In this document: piece after piece, positions 23,764 to 32,400 of the stretch
How positions within the stretch are numbered: position 1 is the first letter of the stretch
How the letters are laid out: each line of letters opens with the position of its first letter
Assembly: GCF_900116145.1 (NCBI RefSeq)
Contig: NZ_FPAB01000006.1
Location: 248,001-312,000 of the forward strand
DNA length: 64,000 bases
Direction: 5' to 3'
Origin: Streptomyces harbinensis
GTDB lineage: Bacteria; Actinomycetota; Actinomycetes; Streptomycetales; Streptomycetaceae
Position numbers and translations under genes: made by a program
Notes under the pieces: model-generated
The model's database searches: none
The model's input: only the letters and a program-made list of their open reading frames with translations
What the model was told of the DNA's origin: nothing

Positions 23764-24528
23764 TCAGGCGGCGGCAGCACCCTTGTTCACGAGGCGCGGC
23801 AGGTAGCGGAAGGCCACCCCACCGGCGATCATGGTCGCGGCGCCGATGATGAGCAGCGCCTCACCGCCGGACGCACCGGTCTCGGCCAGCTCACCACGGT
23901 CCCCGTTCGGGGTCTCCCCGGCGGGAGTGGTGGTGTCCGGGACCGTCTCGGTGATGTCCTCGGTCGGCGGGTTCTGCTCGATCGGGCTGGTGCCGCCCTC
24001 GGTCTGCGGGCCGGGACCGGTGGAGCCCTCGCTCACCCCGGGGCCGGGGCCACCGGAGCCGCCGCCCTGCTGACCACCGTCGGAGTCGCCACCGTCGCTG
24101 TCGCCACCGTCGGAGTCACCACCGTCGCTGTCACCGCTGCCACCTTCGGCGTCACCGCCGTCGGAGTCACCGCTGCCGCCCTCGGCGTCACCGCCGTCGC
24201 TGTCACCGCTGCCACCTTCGGCGTCGCCACCGTCGGAGTCACCGCTGCCACCTTCGGCATTGCCACCGTCGCTGTCGCCGCCGTCGCTGTCACCGCCGTC
24301 GGAGTCACCGCCGTCGCTGTCGCCGCCGTCGGACCCGCCGTTGTCCTCGCCACCGTCCACGCCGGCGGTCGTGATACCGGGCAGCAGGTCATCCAGGCCG
24401 GAGGTGGTCTCCGCCTTGGGGCTGTCGGTCGCGTTGGCCGTACCGACCACCGCGAGGGACGCGCCGGCCGCGAAAATCGCCGCTGCGGCAACCCGCGCGA
24501 CGTTGGCCCGCGTCTTGGAACTGGCCAT
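23764..24528 (-). CDS. sortase-anchored (LAETG) surface protein with Asp/Gly/Ser repeats
   Basis: A 254-residue exported protein. From ATG 24528: signal peptide (RVAAAAIFAAGASLAVVGTANA), a short head domain, a repeat region of GGDSD units alternating with four copies of a longer GGDAEGGSGDSD-type unit, a Pro/Thr-rich stem, and a cell-wall sorting signal: LAETG, then the hydrophobic LLIIGAATMIAGGVAFRYL and basic RLVNKG tail. LAxTG is the preferred motif of Streptomyces class E sortases, so the protein is probably linked to peptidoglycan. The Asp-rich repeat could bind divalent cations or act as a flexible spacer. No enzymatic domain is seen. Confidence 0.86.
   Translation of the reverse strand: MASSKTRANVARVAAAAIFAAGASLAVVGTANATDSPKAETTSGLDDLLPGITTAGVDGGEDNGGSDGGDSDGGDSDGGDSDGGDSDGGNAEGGSGDSDGGDAEGGSGDSDGGDAEGGSGDSDGGDAEGGSGDSDGGDSDGGDSDGGDSDGGQQGGGSGGPGPGVSEGSTGPGPQTEGGTSPIEQNPPTEDITETVPDTTTPAGETPNGDRGELAETGASGGEALLIIGAATMIAGGVAFRYLPRLVNKGAAAA
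24064..24345 (-). repeat. in-gene tandem repeat coding for GGDSD / GGDAEGGSGDSD units
   Basis: About 280 bp of short tandem repeats of 15 and 33-36 bp, built on GTCGGAGTCACC- and GTCGCTGTCACC-like units, inside the LAETG protein gene. Copy number is likely to vary between strains. Confidence 0.85.
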
Positions 24529-24776
24529 AAATCCACTACCCCCTGTAGTTATTGATTCTCGACAATGACTGTCGTGGGGTCGCAGCCTCACTCAAGGGCT
24601 GCGGCGGCGCTGCGGGGAGGCATCCTCGGCGGCTCAGGCCGGTCCGTACTGACGTACCCCGCTGCAACTCGCACCCCAGAACACAGGCATGCCGCGAACA
24701 GCTTTCCCGCTCGTCATGCGAGCGTCAAGCGGGATGTCCGTTAAATGCCGTTCAACACGTGAGAATTGGGTGAAGG

Positions 24777-25883
24777 TTACTTCTCCTGCTGTTTGCGCCA
24801 CCGGATACCCGCTTCGAGGAAGTCGTCGATGTCACCATCGAGAACACCCTGCGGGTTACCGACCTCGTGCTCCGTCCGCAGATCCTTCACCATCTGGTAC
24901 GGCTGAAGCACGTAGCTGCGCATCTGGTTGCCCCAGGAATTCCCGCCGTCTCCCTTCAGAGCGTCCATCTTGGCCTGCTCCTCGGCGCGCTGATGCGCCA
25001 GCAGCCTCGCCTGGAGGACGCGCATCGCGGCGGCGCGGTTCTGGATCTGGGACTTCTCGTTCTGACAGGAGACGACGATCCCGGTCGGCAGGTGGGTCAG
25101 CCGCACCGCCGAGTCCGTCGTGTTGACGGACTGGCCGCCGGGTCCGGAGGAACGGAACACGTCCACCCGGATCTCGTTCTCCGGGATCTCGATGTGGTCG
25201 GTCTGCTCCACCACCGGCAGCACCTCGACGCCCGCGAAGGACGTCTGCCGCCGGCCCTGGTTGTCGAACGGCGAGATCCGCACCATCCGGTGCGTGCCCT
25301 GCTCGACGGAGAGCGTGCCGTACGCGTACGGCGCCTTGACGGTGAAGGTGGTCGACTTGATGCCGGCCTCCTCCGCGTACGAGGTGTCCAGCACCTCGGT
25401 CGGGTAGCCCTTGCGCTCGGCCCAGCGCAGATACATCCGCTGGAGCTGTTCGGCGAAGTCCGCCGCGTCGACCCCGCCCGCCTCGGCGCGGACGCTGACC
25501 ATCGCCTCGCGGCCGTCGTACTCGCCGGAGAGCAGCGTGCGGACCTCCAGCTCGTCCACCGCCTTCTGCACGGCGGCCAGTTCGGCCTCGGCCTCGCGCC
25601 GGGTGTCGGCGTCGTCCTCGGCCTCGGCCAGTTCGAACAGCACTTCCAGATCGTCGATCCGGCCGCGCAGTTCGTCGGTCTTGCGCACCTGGCCCTGGAG
25701 GAGGGCCAGCTTGCTGGTCACCTGCTGGGCGTTCTCGGGGTCGTCCCACAGCGAGGGCGCCGCGGCCTGCTCCTCCAGCGCGGCAACATCGGCCCTCAGC
25801 TGGTCGAGGTCGAGGACAGCCTCGATCGACTCCATGGTGGAGGCGAGAGACTTCAGAGCTTCGGATACATCGACTGCTGCCAC
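24777..25883 (-). CDS. prfB: peptide chain release factor 2
   Basis: A 368-residue RF2 that reads UGA and UAA. The GGQ motif is in RSSGPGGQSVNTTDSAVRLTHLPTG, preceded by the coiled N-terminal domain (TMESIEAVLDLDQLRADVAALEEQAAAPSLWDD). The GTG at 25883 gives VAAVDVSEALKSLAST, the standard actinobacterial start; no strong ribosome site is seen. The frame is continuous: there is no in-frame UGA and no programmed +1 frameshift as in Escherichia coli. Ends RWRKQQEK. Confidence 0.96.
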   Translation of the reverse strand: MAAVDVSEALKSLASTMESIEAVLDLDQLRADVAALEEQAAAPSLWDDPENAQQVTSKLALLQGQVRKTDELRGRIDDLEVLFELAEAEDDADTRREAEAELAAVQKAVDELEVRTLLSGEYDGREAMVSVRAEAGGVDAADFAEQLQRMYLRWAERKGYPTEVLDTSYAEEAGIKSTTFTVKAPYAYGTLSVEQGTHRMVRISPFDNQGRRQTSFAGVEVLPVVEQTDHIEIPENEIRVDVFRSSGPGGQSVNTTDSAVRLTHLPTGIVVSCQNEKSQIQNRAAAMRVLQARLLAHQRAEEQAKMDALKGDGGNSWGNQMRSYVLQPYQMVKDLRTEHEVGNPQGVLDGDIDDFLEAGIRWRKQQEK

Positions 25884-25983
25884 ATACCCCAGCCTAACGG
25901 CTGCCGCATCCCACCCGGCCGCGCACTGCCTTCCCGGCCTCCTGGGCCCCCGCCGGGGCCGGTCCAGGGGGACCAGCGGCGCA

Positions 25984-26023
25984 CCGTCCCCCGGGCTCCG
26001 GGACCCGGGGGACCGGGGGACGG
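25984..26023 (-). terminator. hairpin after the first kinase gene
   Basis: CCGTCCCCC (25984-25992) pairs with GGGGGACGG (26015-26023), with further pairing inside; it begins right after the kinase stop at 26024. Confidence 0.6.
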
Positions 26024-27271
26024 TCAGGGGGTGGCGGTCGGCGGGAGGTCCTGCTCCGCCGTCCCTCCCGGGCCCCGGCCGTCGTCGGTGCCGTCGTCGC
26101 CGCCCGCCAACAGCCAGCCACCGAGCGCGACGGCCGCCGCCAGACCGGCCGCCACGGTGACCGCCAGCCGGCGCTTGCGGCGGGTGGCCGCCTGGTGGCG
26201 CGCCGATCCGGCGCGGGCCTGGCCGGGCGCGCGGGGCGTACGCGCCGTACCGTGCGCGCCGCCCGCCAGTTCCTCCGCGTCGGGGACCCGCATCCGGGTG
26301 TGGGTGGCGCGTTCGTCGTCGAGAAGGTCGGGGTGCACCAGCGGGACGGCGGCCGGCAGCGGCCCCGGGTCGGCGCCGCCCGGCTCCGTCGGCGCCGGGA
26401 GTTCGTCCGGCCCGTCCGGGTCCCCGATGTCCAGCGGCGGCAGCCCCTCCAGCGACGGCAGCACCTCCCGCAGCCGGGAGGCCAGCTCGCCCGCCCGCAG
26501 CCGGGACGCCGGGGCCTTCGCCAGGCACTGCTGCATCAGATCCCACAGCGCCTGCGGCAGGCCGGGCAGCGGCGCCGCCTTCTCCGTCACCTGGCGGCGC
26601 AGGACGGCCCCGGGGTGCCCGCCGCCGAACGGCGTGAAGCCGGCCAGCGCCTCGTACAGCACCGTCACCAGCGCGTAGATGTCGACGGCGGCGCGCGGCG
26701 GCAGGCCCTCGACGATCTCGGGGGCGATGTAGTCGGGTGTGCCGACGACGCCGCCCTTGCCGCCGTGCCGGGGCTCGTCGATGAGCTTGGCCACGCCGAA
26801 GTCCGTCAGCAGCGCGGTGGGCGGCCCCGAGCCGTCCGCGGCCGGCTCCAGCAGGATGTTCTCGGGCTTGATGTCGCGGTGCACGATCCCGGCCGCGTGC
26901 GCCACCGACAGGCCCGAGGCGATCTGGGCGGCGACGGCCACCGCCTCGTACGGGGCGAGCCGCCGCTCCCGTTCCAGATGGGTGCGCAGGTCGGGGCCGC
27001 GCACCAGGTCCATCACCAGGGCGAGGTCGCTGCCGTCCGGTCCCCCTATGACCAGATCGCGGACGCCGACGATGTGCGGGTGCTCCAGGCCCAGCAGGGC
27101 GTGCCGCTCGTGGGCGAAGCGTTCCGCCAGATCCGGGTCGGCGGCGAGGTCCTCGCGCAGCAGCTTGATCGCGACGGGGCCCTCGGGCCCCTCACCGAGC
27201 CACACCGTTCCGGCACTGCCGCGCCCGAGGACGCGGTGGGTCGTGTACTGGCTGCCGATGTTCCGTGCCAT
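26024..27271 (-). CDS. membrane Ser/Thr protein kinase
   Basis: A 415-residue Hanks-type kinase. Glycine loop LGRGSAGTVW (15-24), Lys36 in VAIKLL, HRDIKPEN (about 131), DFGVAK, and GTPDYIAPE in the activation segment are all intact, so it should be active. A Pro-rich juxtamembrane region leads to one TM helix (RLAVTVAAGLAAAVALGGWLL, about 369-388) and a short outside tail without PASTA repeats. It is one of two adjacent kinases, in the position of the pkaA/pkaB pair described beside prfB in Streptomyces. The hairpin at 27312-27351 suggests it has its own promoter. Confidence 0.92.
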   Translation of the reverse strand: MARNIGSQYTTHRVLGRGSAGTVWLGEGPEGPVAIKLLREDLAADPDLAERFAHERHALLGLEHPHIVGVRDLVIGGPDGSDLALVMDLVRGPDLRTHLERERRLAPYEAVAVAAQIASGLSVAHAAGIVHRDIKPENILLEPAADGSGPPTALLTDFGVAKLIDEPRHGGKGGVVGTPDYIAPEIVEGLPPRAAVDIYALVTVLYEALAGFTPFGGGHPGAVLRRQVTEKAAPLPGLPQALWDLMQQCLAKAPASRLRAGELASRLREVLPSLEGLPPLDIGDPDGPDELPAPTEPGGADPGPLPAAVPLVHPDLLDDERATHTRMRVPDAEELAGGAHGTARTPRAPGQARAGSARHQAATRRKRRLAVTVAAGLAAAVALGGWLLAGGDDGTDDGRGPGGTAEQDLPPTATP

Positions 27272-27311
27272 GGCGTGAGGCTACGACGGCCGTCCGCCGG
27301 AGGGACCCGCC

Positions 27312-27351
27312 GGCCGCCCGGCTTGCCCGGGTTTGATGGCAAGCGGCGGCC
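27312..27351 (-). terminator. imperfect hairpin between the two kinase genes
   Basis: GGCCGCCCGGCTTGCC (27312-27327) pairs with GGCAAGCGGCGGCC (27338-27351) with a 2-nt bulge. Confidence 0.45.
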
Positions 27352-27399
27352 GGAATCCGTCCCGGGAAGTCGACAAATCCCCCAGGTCGGCGTCGCCGG

Positions 27400-29142
27400 T
27401 CAGTTGCTCGGAACGTTGTCCACGGCGTCCTGTGCCTGCTCCACCAGACCCAGCCACTCGCCGACGGAGCTGAACCAGTCCTTGGTCGCCTCCCAGAAGC
27501 TCTGGCCCTCGGCCACCCACTCCGGCAGCGGCGTGAAGTTCCAGAGCAGGAACGCGATCACGACCAGGATCACCACCATGAACAGGCAGCCCTTGAGGCA
27601 GCCGAGCCCGGGGATGCGCATGGGGTTGGCGCTGCGCGACCGGCCGCGCGGCTCGCGCTCCGGCTCCCGCTCGCGGCGGCGCGGGGGCTCCTGGTACCGC
27701 TGCGGCGGCGGCTCGTGGTACCGCTGCGGCTGGGGCGCCTGGTACTGCTGGGGCTGCGGCTGAGGCTGTTGCTGGTAGCGCTGCTCGTCCGCGTAGCCGA
27801 AGTGCCCGGCGGCTGCGGCCGTGCTGCGCCGCTGGGGGCGGCGCTGCGGGGGCTGCTGCTGCGGCGGGGGCTGGCGGCGCTGCGGCTGACGCTGCGGGGC
27901 GCGGTAGAGCGGGTCCTGTTCCGGGTCGAGCTGCTGGAACTGCGTCTGCTCGTTGCGGTCCCGGGCGGCGCGCATCTGGTCCGCCCACGGCGGCGGCTCG
28001 GCCGGCTCGGCGGGTCCCGGCTGCGCGGGCATCACCCGCGTACCGTCCAGGCCACCGTTCCCGGCGCCGCCGGCGCCTGCGCCTGCGCCGCCCGCCGCAC
28101 CGCCCGGGCCGGCCCCGGCGGAGGGCAGCACGCTGGTGGCGGCGTTCGGGTCGTGGGAGCCGCCGGGCATGGCCTGCGTCGGCTGGGCATCGGGCCCGCC
28201 GGGGCCCGCGACCTTCACCGGCGCGGAGTCCGGCAGCAACAGCGCGGCCACCCCGTACGCGGCGTCGGCCTGCTCACGGGTGGCGTGCTCGCCGATCCCG
28301 GCCACCACCGTCCGCAGCGCCTTGGCCAGATTGACGGCGCTGGGCCGCTCGTCGGGGCTCTTGCGCAGACAGCGGTCGATGACCGTCCACAGCGGCTCGG
28401 GCAGCCCCTCGATACGGGCCGGCTGCTCGCTGAGGTGGCGCTGGAGCACCTGGAGGGTGTTCTCCCCGGCGAACGGCGGGCGGCCGGTCACCAGCTCGTA
28501 CAGCAGGATGCCGGCCGCGTACACGTCCACGGCCGAGGTCTGTGGGCGGCCCTCGGCGGATTCGGGGGCGATGTAGGAAGGGGTGCCGACGAACTCGTGG
28601 GCGCGGGTGACGCCCGGGGAGTCGGCGAGCCGGGCGATGCCGAAGTCGGTGAGCAGGGGGCGCAGCGGGGCGCCGTCCTGGCCGCCGCCGGCCATCAGGA
28701 CGTTCGCGGGCTTGAGGTCGCGGTGCACCACACCCTTGGCGTGCGCGGCGGCCAGCGCATCGGCGACCTGCGCGGTGACGAGCGCGGCGCCGATGGGGCT
28801 GAAGGGGCCGTTGTCGCGCAGGTAACGGTGCAGGTCGGGGCCGTCGACGAGGTCCATGACGAGGGCCAGCAGCTCGCCCTCGACGACGAGGTCCCGGGTG
28901 CGGACGATGTTGTCGTCGGTGAGCCGGAGCAGGACGGAGCGCTCGCGCAGGAAGCGCATCACGACGTCGGGGTCGTGGGCCAGCTCCTCCTTGAGCACCT
29001 TGATGGCGACCAGCTCGCCCGGGGAGCCGGCGACGGCCGCCTCGTCCCCGGCGGTCTCGCGCTGGCGGCCCCGCCACACGGTCCCGGTAGCGCCGCGCCC
29101 GAGGGGCTCTTCGAGCAAGTATTTGCTGCCGACCGGCCGCAC
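27400..29142 (-). CDS. membrane Ser/Thr protein kinase with Gln/Pro-rich linker
   Basis: A 580-residue Hanks-type kinase. LGRGATGTVW (14-23), Lys48 in VAIKVL, HRDLKPANVL (about 139), DFGIARL and GTPSYIAPE are intact. After the kinase domain there is a linker of about 230 residues rich in Pro, Gln, Arg and Tyr (QQPQPQPQQYQ-type runs), then one TM helix (FMVVILVVIAFLLWNF, about 514-535) and a short outside tail ending VDNVPSN. GTG 29142 follows CAGGGAGCACAC. It is divergent from an FHA-domain gene; FHA domains bind phosphothreonine, so kinase and FHA protein are likely partners. Confidence 0.92.
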   Translation of the reverse strand: MRPVGSKYLLEEPLGRGATGTVWRGRQRETAGDEAAVAGSPGELVAIKVLKEELAHDPDVVMRFLRERSVLLRLTDDNIVRTRDLVVEGELLALVMDLVDGPDLHRYLRDNGPFSPIGAALVTAQVADALAAAHAKGVVHRDLKPANVLMAGGGQDGAPLRPLLTDFGIARLADSPGVTRAHEFVGTPSYIAPESAEGRPQTSAVDVYAAGILLYELVTGRPPFAGENTLQVLQRHLSEQPARIEGLPEPLWTVIDRCLRKSPDERPSAVNLAKALRTVVAGIGEHATREQADAAYGVAALLLPDSAPVKVAGPGGPDAQPTQAMPGGSHDPNAATSVLPSAGAGPGGAAGGAGAGAGGAGNGGLDGTRVMPAQPGPAEPAEPPPWADQMRAARDRNEQTQFQQLDPEQDPLYRAPQRQPQRRQPPPQQQPPQRRPQRRSTAAAAGHFGYADEQRYQQQPQPQPQQYQAPQPQRYHEPPPQRYQEPPRRREREPEREPRGRSRSANPMRIPGLGCLKGCLFMVVILVVIAFLLWNFTPLPEWVAEGQSFWEATKDWFSSVGEWLGLVEQAQDAVDNVPSN

Positions 29143-29491
29143 GTGTGCTCCCTGATGCTTCGCTGATGGTGGTGATGACGAGTGGTGACGAGACCGAGTT
29201 CTCCACTCTAATGCCGCCGCCGGTGACCCCGGGGCGGCCGTCTGTTCGGAAGGTTACGATGCGCCGTCCCGGGGCGGCGGTTCCCGGTGGTGGCGGGGGC
29301 CGAGCGATCAGATCTGGTCAGATCCGGGCAATCAAGATCATTAACTGCGGCTGACGGGGCCAGGTGTCGGCGTCGGGTGCGAGGATGCTTTCACCATCAG
29401 CATCCGATGCGATCGAACGGGTGCGATCGGGCGAACGAGCAGACGACCGGCCGGAGTCACTCCGGGCGGGCCGGGGCGAGCGGGAGGGCCG
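29143..29491. other. 349-bp divergent intergenic region (kinase / FHA-FtsK)
   Basis: No gene. It holds direct repeats TCAGATC at 29308-29314 and 29318-29324 (10-bp period) and TGCGATCG at 29408-29415 and 29422-29429 (14-bp period). These may be protein-binding sites for two divergent promoters; no canonical -35/-10 pair could be assigned. Confidence 0.4.
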
Positions 29492-32400
29492 ATGCCGATG
29501 CAGATCAGGTTGACCGTTCTGGGACGGGGCGCCGCCGGCGGCGCCGTGGACGTCCAGATCACCGCCCCCGCCGACACCCCGCTGGACGCCGTACTCGGCT
29601 CGCTGGCCGCCACCGCCACCCCGGGCGCCGGAGCGCCGGCCGCCGTCTACTGCGAGGACCAGCGGCTCGACCCCCGGCACGCCGTGCTGGGCGTGCCGCC
29701 GCTGGTGGATGGCGCGGTACTGGCGTTCCACCAGCCGCTGGCCGCCCCGCGCCCGCCCGCCGAGGCGGCCCGGCTGCTGGTGGTGGCCGGCCCGGACGCG
29801 GGCGGGGTGCATCTGCTGCTCGGCGGCGAGGTACGGATCGGACGATCCTCCGGCGCGGATGTCGCGCTGCGCGACCCGGATGTGTCGCGGCTGCACTGCG
29901 CGCTGACCCTCGGCGCCGACGGCACGGTGACGGTCACGGACCTCGGCTCGACCAACGGCACCCAGATCGACGGCCGCCCCGTCACCGCCCCGGCCACCCC
30001 GATCCCGCCGGGCGCCCAGCTCCGGGTCGGCGAATCGACCCTGCGGGTCGTCCCCCCGGGCACCCAGGACCACTCCGGCGGGCCGCAGGACCACCCCTCG
30101 CACCACCCGGAGCAGCCGCACCGCCCGGAGCAGCCGGACACCAGCCCCGGCTCCGCCCGCCGGGCGGCGGCACGGGCGGCGACGGACCACCCCGGTCCGG
30201 CTACGGCCGCCCCCGACGCACCCCGCGCGCGGATGTCGCGCGGCGGCGACGCGTCCCCGGCGGGGCACCCGGGTCCGGAGCGCACCGGCCCGTCCGCCAC
30301 CCCATCCGGCCGGCCGACGCGGGACCACTCCGCCCCCGGGGCACCGTCCGCGCCCGGCACGGGCGGTACGGTCCCCACTCCCCCGGCCACCGGACCGTCC
30401 CGCCCCGGAGCGGAACGGTCCGCAGCGGGCGACCCGGGCCCGGCACCCGCCGCTCCGCCCGCCCCGTCCACCTCCGGAACCGGTCGGCCGACAGCGGACC
30501 GCGCCGCCTCCGGGGCACCGCACCCACAGGCATCGCGCGGCACCGTGCCCGGCCCGGGCCACGGCGGTATCCCGTCCCAGCACGACGGGCACAGCGCCGA
30601 CCGGGGCGCCTCCGTCGCCGGGCAGTCGCACGACAGATCCCGGGACGCCGCGCGGACCTCCGACACCGGCGTCCCCCATGCCCGGGAGAGCGCCGACACG
30701 GGGTCGGACGTGTTCTCCCCGGAGACCAGCCGCACCGTCCGGGGCACGCGGTACGACCGCGCCGGTGATCCCCGGCCCTACCCCAGCACCGACATGGGCC
30801 CCTTCACCCCGGGCCACCAGCCCGGCGCCCGCACGCAAGCCGCCGACGCCCCGACGAACGGGCCAGGCACCGGCGACCCCACCCGAGGCACCGAGCGCCA
30901 CCAGACGCAGGGCCCGGAGAACGGCAGCCCCACCGCCGAATCCCGGACATCCCGACCCGGCACGGGCACCGCCGTCGGGCGGACCAGCGACCCCCGCACC
31001 AGCGCTGCCGCCGGAGCGAACAACAGCACCGCTGCTCACGGCACCCCACCGGCCCGCCCGGGCGCGCAGGGCGCGGACCCGCGTACAGGCCGAGCGCCGA
31101 CGCACGCGGACTCCGCGCTCGACGCCCGGGCGCTCCGGACCGGTCCGGGCGGGGACACGGATACCGGACGGAACGACACCGCCCGTCCCCGCAGCGGCGC
31201 GCCCTCCCAGTTCGGCGCAGCCGCCGCCCAGGGCTTGGAATCACACGCGGGCCAGGGCTCCGGCACCACCGGTCCCGCGCACGACACCCGTACCTTCCGT
31301 CCCGGCACCGGCAGGGACACGAACCCCTCCCGGGGCGAGGGCGCCCGGGCCCACGGCTCTCTCGCCGACCGCCCAGGTGACACCGATCCCGGGAGGAGCG
31401 TCGAGCCACCCACCGGGGGCCACACCGGATCCGCCGCCGCCATGGCCTCCGGACGCAGCACCACGGCCCGCACGAGTACCAGCGCGGACGACCCCACCAG
31501 CCACTCCGATGAGGCCCGGGCCTCCCGGCCCGGCACGACCCCGCCGCAGGACGCCGGACCTCGCGCTGGCAACACCGCCACCAGCACCAGCACCAGCAGC
31601 GCTCCGGCCGACCGGAGCGGTCTCCGCCCCGGCGATGCCGGCCCCGTGCGGGGCGTCGAGCCGCCCACCGGCCCCGGTGGGACCAGCCACGCCGCCGCAC
31701 GGAGTGCCACCGCCCGCGCCGGAGCCGACGCCGCCACGCCCGCCCCCTCCCCGGGCACCGCCCCCTCCCGGGGCACCACACCCGGCGTTCCGCGCGCGCA
31801 GGGCGCGCAGGAGGCGGGGGCCGGCGCGCCGCAGGTGGCGGGCGGTGGGCCGGACGCGCACGTCACGCGCGTCGGGCAGCCCGCGCTGCGCCCGCCGCGC
31901 AAAGGGATCGTGGGATGGGCGCTGCGGATAGGGCGCGGCGGGCGGTCGGCGGACGCCGCCGAGGTCGCCGCCGCGCGGGCCGAGGCAGCCGCCGCCGATG
32001 CCCGGTGGCCCGACCCCGCCGCCATACTGCTCGCCGCCGTCGAGGGCGATCCCCTGCTGTGGGCGCGCGACGGCGCGCACCCGGACGCGTTCACCGTGCG
32101 GCTCGGCACCGTGCAGCAACCCGCCGGGCCGCTGCTTCCGGTGACGCTCCCCCTGCCGGAGGCCGGTTCGCTCGCGCTCACCGGGCCCCGGGAGCGGCTG
32201 ACCGGCCTGGCCCGAGGTGTCCTGGCCCAGCTCGCCGCCCTGCACGACCCCGGAACGCTGCGGATCGTCGTTCTGGCCGACGGCGGCGCCCGCGAGTGGT
32301 CCTGGCTCGGCTGGCTGCCGCATCTGCGGCCCGCCCGAGGCGAGAACTGCCGGCTGCTCGTGGGGTTCGACCCCACACAGATCGCGGCCCGGCTGCGCGA

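Noticed and set aside
24064..24345. CRISPR-like short repeats
   Set aside because: The repeats are in frame inside a coding sequence, lack unique spacers of constant length, and encode GGDSD units.
24777..25883. Programmed frameshift in prfB
   Set aside because: The frame is continuous from GTG 25883 and no UGA occurs near codon 25.
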